64,000 nt of DNA, taken from Oryzias latipes (lineage: Eukaryota; Chordata; Actinopteri; Beloniformes; Adrianichthyidae). Below the pieces are notes generated by a model. The model was not told the origin of the DNA and ran no database searches. It saw only the letters and a list, made by a program, of their open reading frames with translations. Location of the stretch: assembly GCF_002234675.1 (NCBI RefSeq), contig NC_019866.2:3950642-4014641 (forward strand), read 5' to 3'. Positions within the stretch are counted from its first letter, which is position 1. Every line of letters begins with the position of its first letter. Of the stretch, positions 34,124 through 46,100 are shown piece after piece. Position numbers and translations under genes: made by a program.

Positions 34124-37100
34124 CTAGGAATGTTTGACGCTCTTGGAAGGAAAAGTGCTGAGCCATTTCTGCGTCCGAGCCAGACACTGATCCCAGTCGT
34201 AGAGGGGCTTGTACTGGAAAAACCTCTCCGCCTTGTCCGTTTGAACCGTGAAGGTGGTGCTGGCCACGGCCAGGGTGTAGCTGTTCAGTAAAGGGGTGAA
34301 GTTGTACAACGGACTCAGAACCCAGCGGAGGAAATCGTTGAACATGGCCAGGAACCACAGCACGACCGCCGGCAAGCGGCTCTTCTTGAAGCTGAAGGCG
34401 GAGAGCAGCATCATGTTGAAATCCTCGTAGCTCTTGTACGGAGAGTCGTCGTAGCAGAAGAACGCCTCCCCGCCCACCTTATGGGGGCGCTCCATCAGCG
34501 CTCGAGCTGCGAGGACGTGCATCCACGCCACATTTCCTGCAAGCAGACAAACCAGAGAGCGTATTTACAAACCTCCTTCCTGGACTTCTGCAGCAAACCT
34601 TAACATTTTTTTTAAAACATCCCACGTTAGAGTTTCTGAGTGATTACAGTCAAAGCGACATTTCCCGCACATCCTGGTACGTCATTGTCCAGAGGATGTT
34701 TTGAAAAGAAGCATGATGCAAAAGGAAATGCAGAAATTAAGAGTGTAGCAACCCAAATGTCCATCTATGTGAAAGTTTCTAAGGAAACGACGATTCCCAC
34801 TGAAGAGCATGAACTGCGAAACAGTTACAAAGGTCTCCAACCATCCGAAGTACCAGTTTTCTGGCTTCTTCCTGAGTTCCTTCTTAGCTGAAGCATTAGT
34901 CAGCCGGCGGTAACACGGCTGGTATTTCCCCCGCCCCAATCTGTTGAGGTTAAAGGCTTTCTTGGTTTTGAAATGACCCACGTGCCAACTGCCTGTTGTG
35001 TGACTGTCACCGTCACCGCAGTTTCAGGTTTGTAGTCAGCGGAACGTGGCTTCTCTGAAAAGTGTGGGTTTGGACTGGAAACGCCGTGCAGTGCATCATG
35101 TATGGGCATCGCTACTTCCTGTCAAATGCAGTAGTGTTCTGAGCATGTCAGGCAGAGTTCAGCCTTCACGGTGGAACACGGATTCCTGCACACACGTTTC
35201 CTCACACGGTCCAAGTTTTTGGATCAGGAAGCTAAAATGTGAGATCCATCGTCCAGGCTGTTGGAAGCGGGGATGTTACCTGCATAGACCCGCCCGTGCT
35301 CGATGTGATTGGGAATGCCTCCGATCACCAGGCCTCCTCTTTGAACAGCATGGGCGTGGAAGTCCCGAATCAGCTCGTCACCCTCGCCGTAGATCCCCGT
35401 CGGCCTCAGAGAGCACGTGTACAGACTCTTCTCACCCTTCACCTAAACAAATAAAAGATAAAAAAAAACACCAAAGAATGTCAAGAATTTCACTGAAATG
35501 TACAGAGGAAAATGTGCCAAAGGTGGAATCTGTTGTTTTTGTAAAATAGGACAGGCGCCGCCGCCCAGAGGAGCCAGTCAGGAAGGAATGCATTGCTGCC
35601 GTCTAACCGCACACCAGAACATCCTCCTTATTGCTCCAACAAAGAATGGTTTTTTGGGGGGGGGAAATCCAAACCACATTCTCCTTCATTTGGATCCAAA
35701 GATTTAAAAACCAACTTTTAGACCGTTGCTCCTTCTTGTGCTCACTTCTGCTGAAGTTTTAAAAACTCACTCTGATGAAAAATCACATTTTTGGGGGCAT
35801 TTCTTTTAACAATGAAGGACATATGTACAGAAAATTAAGATTAAATGAGCTTTTTTGGGTTTGTCTTTATGTAAATGAAGCAGGAACGGATGAAAGCATG
35901 CCGTCGGAAAAACAAACAGTAGAAAATACGCTGGGCGGCCTAAAAGCTCCCTGCTCTGCTTGCAGAAGAGCATGTAAACAGAGAGCTCTCAGCAAAGGGG
36001 AGGGGAAGGGAAGGGGGGCGTGGTTCTGCTCTGCAGAAACTATGTCCTAGAAAACGACATAATTGCTAAAAATGGCTCATTCATAATTAAAAGACAACTG
36101 GATAAGAAATAGACCAAAAGATGATTTAACACATAAACATATCAAATAAGTGAAGGTTTCTTCCATACCTTTATGCCATTTGCTTCCAGAACTATTTTCT
36201 CTGCCTTTGCTTTGCTCTTTGGGTATGCCATGGTGTGCTTCACGGGGTAGGGTGTGTCTTCATTGCCTCTGCAGAAAAAGAAAACAAAAAAACACATGAA
36301 ATATTTAAAAAAAAAAGAAAGAAAGAAGAAATTGCCTTTTCCATAGTAAGTTGAACGTGTTATGAACTGCAGTTTAGAGATAAGGCTTTCAAAACAGCTA
36401 TGTCATTTTAAGAAAAGATTAAAAAATAGATTTTTCAACATGAAAACAATTATTCTTGCATGCAAAATCTAAACGCAAACTACACACAAAGATACACAAA
36501 GGCTGCATTCACACTGCAGGTCTTGATGCCCAAATCCGATTTTCTGACTATATCCGATTTTGTTTGACGACCCAAAAGACGGCAAACGTTTACCCCCCCC
36601 CCTTTTTGTTGTGTTTCTTTTGTGTGACTGCGGTTGTCATGGAGGCAACGCAGCGGCTGAAGGAGGCGTTGCCTTGGGCGCTCCTGGATGAGGCAGGAAA
36701 GGGGATGCGCAGGCGAGGAAAAAGGGGGGCTGCTCGGCCGGCGTATGCGCTCTCTCTGAGTTCTGAATGAGGAAGTGTTTGCAGACGTTGTGCTGCACCA
36801 ACAGTTTGATCCAAGCAAAGAAATAAACGGCTTCTAGCCTGTTCCAGAGCAACGATGTCCCGTTTCATTAGTTACCGTTTGCGTCCCGACCGGGACTGGA
36901 TCGGAAATAACAGCGGTTTCCGACTACGGTCTGAAGCCTGAGGCTGAAAGGCAACACGCTGATGGGGCTGCAGCTGTCCTCGAACAGCAAAATCAGCGCA
37001 CAAAAGCACCTTAATAAGTCATGTGATCTCAGTTGGTGGTGTCCTGAGTTGACGTCACTGACGTACCACTCGCATTTACCGGGGAATATCCGATTTGTCT

Positions 37101-40100
37101 GCTTACATGGCAAACGCATATCCACCTATCCGATTCGGATCCGATTCATTTCCACATATGAGTGAGGCCTGATTCCGATCAGAGAAAATCGGAATCCATG
37201 CGGTTTTTCCCTGCTTACGCGTTCACCGGTCACATCCGATCTGTGCCACATAAGAGGGAAAAAAACATAAATAAAATATTGGAATTGGATCACTTGAACC
37301 ATGCACTGTAAATGCGGCACACATGGGGCCAAAGTCTGGATAAGCCTCTGCAGTTCCTGGGGAAAGATTCTTCCTGTCCTGCTGCATAACTCTGCTTCAT
37401 GTCAAACAGCGCGGGTCAGCCGTATGAAATGACTCAACATCAATAAAATCAACAAAACAGATCATTTTTGTAATGCCTCTGGAGTTAGGTAAACACATTT
37501 ATTACGACCACATTTTATCTGCACAAACATGAAAGGAAAACCTGCAGCAAAAAAGCTTGAAATCCTTTTTCCATTTTTTACACCACAAGGCTGCCAAGTA
37601 TTCAGGCTTTTCCATTGAAATGTTCCGATTCATCTCAAAGGAGTAAAAACACCCCTATTCCAAACACAAAGATCCAAAACCAGAGACAGAAAGGATAAAT
37701 CCAGATGTCCCATCAAAGTCTGAACAGAGGCCAGGAACTGGTCATGAGAAAGGAATTCTCCTCGCACTTTATCTAACATTAATGTAAAAAAAAAAAAAAA
37801 ACGTATGTGGGCACCGTTTGAACTTCAGCACATGAACCTCTGAACGAGTCAATGACCTGAAGCCGCCGCATCATCAGTGTGACCTGAACCTGTGAAGCTT
37901 CTACGGCGTTCACAGCTCAGCTGAGTGTGAATGTGCACAAAAAAAGGAGAAATCCTAAAGTCACTTCCTACAACACAAAGTGAAGTTCTTGTGTTTACTG
38001 ACAACAGTTAAACACTAAAATCGCTCTGTGTCATGCAGAACAATCCGGCTTTGAAATAGTAACAAACACGCAGCAACACGCAAGACGAGACTAGGAGGAC
38101 TTGTTTAATATAGAAGCTATGGAAAATTCATGACAGCAGCCGTGTCAAATCACATTAATCAAAGAAGGAACGTTACAGCAGCGGGCGGACAGGAAAGGTT
38201 TTAAATTTATGATGCATCCGAGACAAGAACAGACGAGGAATGCCGTCCGGAAACAAAAGGAACAAAGGAAATTCCAATGAAGGACCAAATCAATAATACA
38301 TGCAGCTGTGGGACAAACGAAGAAAGAAAGAAAACCTCTCAAATGTACCTTTTGAAATGGTCTCCATTTGCATTTGGCCCGATCACCTCCATGCTGCTGG
38401 TGTAGAGCAGGTACTGAGTGCCACACGCCACACACGCCTTGACCACGTTCTCCGTTCCTGACAACACAAGAAGATGGCTTCAAGCAAAGCTGCTGGGAAG
38501 ACTTCAGCCACGCAACAGGAGTTTATCCCAAAGCACACGATAGTGTAAAATTGTCACCCATGATTATAACCCCATGCATTGTAATTATAGACACTTGACG
38601 CTTTAATTAGGTGCGGAAGCAATAAACCACTATATAATTAACTTCAAAGCAAAAATGGATCCATCTTTCAATTTAGGGTACCAGTGTAAAGTCTGGCCTC
38701 CATTACCAACAGGAAATAGTCAACAACTGGAAAGAATTTTGTTCAGTTAAGGAGGAAGATCTGAGAACTTTATCAGAAACGAACGGCTTTCTCAGGTGTT
38801 TCTGATGAAATTCAAGGCTGAAGATGCAAAACTTGTTGCCGCAGGGTGTTAAAGATAAAGAAACCCTCTCTAAAGGAAGGAGGAGGAAGAATCTAACTGG
38901 AACAGACATTTTTTGGCCAAGTATACTTTTTTTTTTTATTTAAAATAAATCCCTAGATAACCTCAGTTCTGCAGAAAACAGCTTAAAGACCCACTCCCAT
39001 GAAAATGGTGTTTTTAAACATGCTTTTGTGGCATTTTGATGGATGATGGAGGACAAATATAAAGAAAATAAGGCTCAAAATCGCATTTCAGAGTATTTCT
39101 TCATTCAAATTGTTAAAAAAAAAACAGGAGCAGACGACAGAATATTATTATATAAAGAGTTAATTTGTGATGCTCCGCTCCATTCTGACGCAGACAAATA
39201 GATCCATGTGCGTCTTTGTTGCACCAGTAAAAGTAGACTGGTGGTGTGAGGGGCTGTAAGCTGGTGGGAAAGCGTGTCAACAGAGAGCTCTGAGCAACAG
39301 GGAAGGGGAAAGGGAACAGGGTTGCTCTGTGCCAACAGTCCCGCCCACAATTTGCAGGTGAATTTCTGATGAATTTCTGCTGCTGAGCAGAAACAATGAC
39401 CCAGAAAATGACATGTTTTTTTATTTTATTACCTGGAATGCTTCGGGGATAAATCAAAAGATGATCTGGTGGAACTTTTCGTTAAAAGTAAAAAAAAGAA
39501 AGAACAGCTTGAACTTTTTTGTCAATCTGAATAATTTACCTGTTTATCAAAGGCCGGATCCGAGTTATTCTGCTATTCAGTCTGAGTAGCAGAAGGTCCG
39601 CATTACTCTGTTTTTATTTGGAAATGGGTGAAAAGGCAGCTTACATAAGGTCAGAGGTTTTTTTTATGAAAACTTTAGAGAACACCACGTGTCCATCATT
39701 GTTGCCCCAAGAACAAATGCATAAATTAATTGAATTAAATTATTACCTAATATACCCCCAAGCTGGTTTCCAAAGAAAAAAAACGTGGCCAACTTGAATG
39801 AATCCAGTTAGTGAACTGACAGAACCAAAGAGGGGTTTTTGAGAGCAAACAACTGGGCTCCAGTGTTTTTCTTGGACATGCACCGTCTGCTTGGTCAAAG
39901 TACTGACTAGGTGTTTGTTTGGGTTTGATTATTGACGTGCGGCTGCAGACAACACAGCTGCCTGCATGGTGGGATTTGTGGACAGAGTCATGAATGTGCA
40001 GCAGCGACGGCAGCAGATTCCTCTGGTGGCGTCAGCTTTTAAACCCTCAGCTGTTCCACTAAGCTATAGGACAGTGTTACGTTAAGAGCATCTGTTTCTA

Positions 40101-43100
40101 TTAAAATGACTGAACACAGGAGTGAGAAACTAAAAAAAAAACTAAAAAAAATAGTGATGCCTTCAGGTATTGTCACAGTCAGTCGTTTTATTGTTTATTA
40201 AAATCAATTGGCAGCAGTGAACTGTAGAGAAAAAAAGCATGAAGCTAATTCCAGTGGTGCTTTTTTATAACAATTCAGAGATTAAATCAGGTTTAATGTG
40301 AAAATAGATCTAAATATTAGTAGCACAAAGCCTTAAGTGATGGGTTTTCAAGAGGAAAATGGAAAAGAAAAAGCCTATATGGTGTGAGGCTGAATAAAGT
40401 TTTAAAAAATAAACCCAGAAACTATTCCTAAAGTTTTATTTTCACTTTTACAATAAAAAGACGTTTCCGATAAGTTCCTTTTTTGTTTTCCCATAAAAGT
40501 TTACGCCCACGCGGATTTCCTATCCACCCCGTTTCCTCTCTGAAGGGCTCACCTGTCACGTTGACAGAGTAGATGACGCTTTCCGGGACTTTATACCACA
40601 CATCCACCAAGCTGGCGGTGTGGATGACCACGTCCACGCCCCTGGTGGCGTCCAGCACGCAGCTGTAGTCTGTGATATCGCCCAGGATGACAGACACCTT
40701 CGTCTTCTCTGGGGAGGGAGAAACAGGAAGGCGTTCATTCAAAACCGTGTGTTACCGCATGTGATGCAAAAGTGGAAACGATGGTTTTACACGGAGAGGA
40801 AAAAAGGCTCATCCAACTTCCTGTGGACGGATGGTCATTGATGGTGGATCCATTTATGGGTAAAAGAGAGAAACTTGACAAATGAGGGCGATTACAGCTC
40901 TGATTTTTGGCAATACACCAAAAAACTTGTGAGGCAATAACACTAATCAGCCCCACACTGTGACCCTTTTTTCTCAGGAAAAATGGCAACAAGTATTTAA
41001 ACTACTGTCTGTTTTAATATCCACTGAAATAATTCTGTTAGAAAAATGCAAAAACCGAGTAAACTACATCCAAAAACCTTATAATATTAAGGATAATACT
41101 TAGGATTATATGTTCAAAATGGTTTGTGTCTTTTTTTTACTGCTGCAGAAATGTTTTTTCTATTGCATAAAGAGAAGCGGTTTCTATTAACATATATTTT
41201 ATTTGTAACCCCTAGCCATCAGACTAAGTGGGAACACCTGGCCCCGCCTTTATTTTGAAAGGGTAATTGTGTATATAGCTCCAGGTCAGTGGGTGCACTT
41301 CCTGCATGCTTCTTCCTACTTCCTGCTCTGAGCTCTCAGCTGTTGCTGCTGCTGTGGCCACACCAGGACCCCTAAAACACCTTCTTGAGACATATTTGGA
41401 AACCTCAAAATTTCCATTTCATTAAACCCAAAGAGACCTGCTCATCGGTCAGGTTTTTGTTATGTATGCTTTGATCTACAACTTGATGGCGAGCTACCCA
41501 AATCTGAGATCCTGATACTTCCACCCTCAATAACAACTCCTCAGCTGCAGCAAACCTCAACTACATCCCAACCAATAGACTTTTGGAAACCACTCAATAG
41601 GACTCAGACCCATATCCCGGTTCCTTTTGTTGTTGTTTTTTTTGTATTGTTTAAATGTCTATTTTTTGTTAATACAATAGATTGCATTTTACTTTCATCG
41701 CTGTCTTGTTTTCATTTACACACCTTGGGCTCCCTGAGACGAACTCTGATTAATGCGCCTAGTCACATAATCTGAGAAGCGTTACACGTGGCGAGCTAGC
41801 TAGGAGTCCTGGTGTGTAAATGTTTTTCCTTTTAGTTTGTGTTAATTGAAAAAAAAAAACAAAAAAAAAAACAATGGAGTTTGTGACACGATCTGGACTT
41901 AATGTTAATAAGTCTGTTTTGATTACAGGGGTAACAAACACTAAGGCCGATAATGACGTTATTGACTGTTTGCGTAGTTACGGGAACCTAAGCTGTGTGT
42001 TGTACGTAAACGACCCCACGAGTGCACTACACAAAAACCTGATCGTTGAGTTTGCAGACGAAAATTCATACGCTGCTTTAGAGCCACTGTTGCCGCGCAC
42101 TCATACATCGGCGAATGATGAGCTTGAGTTCCGCTTGACACCTCTAGCCTCCGAGTGTGTTGCCGCAGCAGACAGTAACAGCAGCCCCCCTGACTATCTG
42201 GCCGAATTGAAGAGGATTGCAGATCGGAGTGGCTGTGATTTCGACAATGTCCTGAAGTCGGTGATGACTCAGATCGGCCACCACTTGGATTCAGCAGCAG
42301 CAAAGAATATAATTCTTAAGCATGAAGATGACTATGAGGATGATGACGATGAGGACAGTGACGACAATGAAGAGGAAGCAAGAGGAGTTGACACTGGCTC
42401 AGAACAACCACAACCTGCACCACCTTTCCAGCAGGAGGCGCTACCCCGTCAGCCTAGAGCAAGGCAAAGAACGTCGCTGTCTCCTGACCAACTAAATCCA
42501 CCCGAGGTCCAGAAGGTGGTTGTGGAACATGTGGTTCGGAACACTGACCTACTTTCATCTTTTCCACGTCTGCGACCCTTTTCGGGGAAAACACCCAAGC
42601 AAAGCAACGAAGCAGATTATGATTCCTGGCGTGGACAGATAGTTCTCCTACTGACTGATCCCAGCCTGTCTGCCCTGCAAGTCACCCGGAGGATCATGGA
42701 GAGCCTTCTTTCACCTGCAGCTGACCTGGTGAAGGGGCTAAAGCCAGACACGTTGCCAGCAGTGTTCCTCAATACCCTTGATGCAGCTTTTGGAACTGTT
42801 CAAGATGGAGAAGAACTGTTTGCCCAGTTCCTGAATACCCTCCAAATCCCTGGGGAACGACCATCTGCATACCTCCAGAGGCTGCAGCTAGCACTCAGTT
42901 CTGTTGTCAAGCAAGGGGGCGTTTCACCATCTGAAGTTGACAGACATCTTTTGAAACAGTTCTGCCGTGGGTGTTGGGACAATTCCTTGATTATGAAGCT
43001 GCAACTGGAACAACAAAAAACAAATCCACCCTCGTTTTCTGACCTGTTGCTTCAGCTCAGGACAGAAGAGGACAGACAGCTTGCCAAGGAGTCATTGATG

Positions 43101-46100
43101 AAGCAACACATTGGTGCAGCTAAACAGAAAGCAACCATTCAATCCCACAGTGCCTGTTCATGTGGCCACAGTCCACCATCAAACAGAGAGCTGAAGGAGA
43201 TGAAAGAACAACTCCAAAGACTCCAAAAGCAGATGTCACAGCTTCTGACCCGAAACCTGGCAGCAGAGTCCAAATCCACCACACATCTCAAACCAAGTCC
43301 TCCTCGAAGGTCATCCACCAAGCCCAAGCCTTGGTATTGCTTCAACTGTGGAGAAGACGGTCATGTTTCTTCCACCTGCACAAACAGGGCCGATCCAATT
43401 CTGGTGCAACAGAAGAAAACACTGCTACGTCAAAAACAAGCAGCATGGGAAACAAAGCATCAGTTAAACTGAAGCCAGCTTCTGTGGTGGGACACTCAGC
43501 AGCTGTTTTCCCAAAGAGTCCCAAAGAACCCCTGCAACTGCCAAGAGGCCTAATCGGAACAAAGACATCTGGAAAAGTTAAAATAAACAATCAATCATAC
43601 AACTGTCTTCTTGATTCTGGTTCTCAAGTAACAACGATACCACATTCCTTCCATAAAGCCAACCTCTCAGATCATACCATCAAACCAATCACAGATTTAC
43701 TGGAAATCGAAGGTGCAAACGGGCAAGCCGTACCTTACCTAGGGTTCATTGAATTGAACTTGACCTTTCCAGCTGACCTCCTTGGTCAACCCATAAATGT
43801 TGATACTCTGGCACTCGTTGTACCAGATCAAAACCAGTCAAACCCTCAGATCCTCATAGGCACCAATACCTTAGATGTTGCCTATCACAAACATTACAAG
43901 ACCAAGAAAAGATTTCAGCCTGCTGTTTCTGGTTATTCAGCTTTGTACAAGATCCTCCAACATCGCTCAAATTGCAACTCAAAGAGCCAAGTCACCCCTG
44001 TCACCCTGCGATCCAACCAGCCGTAAACTTTACTGGCTGGACAAACCACTGTCATAGAGGGGAGCCTGGTCGCAAGGCTACAGGGTGAAAAGACTGTAAT
44101 CATCGAGCATCCACAGTCCGGCTCTCTGCCTGGTGGTCTACTCGTGAAAAGCTGTCTTGTCAACCTGCCACAAAAACGGCCATGTCACCTGCCAGTTGTG
44201 GTGTGCAATGAGTCTGACCACCAAATCCAGATTCCTGCAGGAGCCCTAGTTGCGGAAGTCAGTTCGTTTCAGACTATAATTGCAAAAAAACAAAGCATCA
44301 AAGAACTGGATACAGCACAACATCCCCACCTGCAATATGATTTTGGAAAGTCACCCATATCTGCTGAATGGAGACAAAGGATAACCCAGAAGCTAAACAA
44401 CATCCCTGAGGTTTTCGCCACACATGACCTGGGACTTTGGCAGAACCGGCAAAGTTAAGCATGAAATTAAGCTTGCAGACCCTACTCCATTCAAGCAAAG
44501 GTCCAGACCCATTCATCCTCAAGATATCGATGCCGTTAGAAAACACCTTCAAGATCTCCTTGACTCCGGAATCATCCGTGAGTCTGAATCACCATTTGCA
44601 TCCCCCATTGTTGTTGTTCGCAAAAAGGATGGGGGAGTGCGACTTTGCATCGATTACAGAAAGTTGAACCTCCAGACAATAAAAGATGCTTATGCCCTGC
44701 CCAAACTTGAAGATGCCTTCTCTGCCTTATCTGGATCAAAGTGGTTCTCTGTCCTGGACCTGAAATCTGGCTACTACCAGATAGAAATGGAGGAAAAGGA
44801 CAAAGCAAAAACAGCGTTTGTGTGCCCTCTTGGTTTTTGGGAGTTTAACAGAATGCCACAAGGTGTGACAAATGCACCAAGCACTTTCCAGAGGCTCATG
44901 GAGAAGTGTATGGGAGATTTAAATTTGAAAGAAGTATTGGTCTTCATTGATGACATCATTGTGTTCGCACCCACCTTGGAGGAACATGAAGCACGACTCA
45001 TGAGAGTTTTGAATAAACTGAAGGAGTTTGGCCTCAAACTCTCATTGGAGAAATGTGTGTTCTTCCAGACCGAAGTAAAATATCTCGGACATGTGGTGTC
45101 ACAGGAGGGAGTTAAAACCGATCCTGACAAGATCTCCACACTCCTCACTTGGCCTGTCCCCAAGACCCTCAAAGAACTCAGATCCTTCCTTGGCTTTGTT
45201 GGATATTACAGACGGTTTGTTCAGGGATTCTCCACAATCACGAAGCCATTGCACGATCTTACCGCCGGGTATCCACCAACTCAAAAGAACATGAAACCAC
45301 TGGTCAAACCAGGGGCCTATCTGGATCCTAAAGAGCCGTTTAGAGAACGGTGGACACCAATTTGCCAACAAGCCTTCAACAAGATAATAGAAAAACTCAC
45401 TACCGCCCCTGTCCTGGCATTTGCAGATCCCCAAAAGCCATACACACTCCATACTGATGCCAGCTCAACTGGTTTGGATGCAGTGTTATACCAGAAACAC
45501 GACGGAAATGACAGAGTTGTTGCCTACGCCAGCCGAGGACTCTCCAGAAGCGAAGCAAGGTATCCTGCCCACAAGCTGGAATTCCTGGCTCTCAAATGGG
45601 CAGTGACTGAGAAGTTTTACGACTATCTGTATGGTGCACAGTTCACTGTGGTCACAGACAGCAATCCCCTGACGTACATCCTGTCATCAGCCAAACTTGA
45701 TGCTACCAGTTACCGATGGCTTTCTGCCTTGTCCACCTTTGACTTCAAGATTGTCTATCGGGCTGGCAAGCAAAATTTAGATGCTGATGGCCTGTCACGT
45801 CGACCGCACGAGCTGTCCAATGATGCTGTCTCTATCAAAGAACAAGAGCGAATCCAAAGATTTGCACAGCAACACCTAAAAACAGTCACCACACTTGACC
45901 AGTCAACTACAAGAGCAATCTGTGATCGTCACCTGGTGTACAGCTCGTTCCCTGATCCTGCTCATGCCCTTGTTCTCTCAATATCTTCAAGTGTTGACAG
46001 CCTGCCTGACGGTTTCAAAGATGACACCCAGTTCACCTCTTCTGCTGTCCCTCGACTCTTACTAGCTGATCTCGCAGCCAAGCAGCGAGCCGACCCAGTC

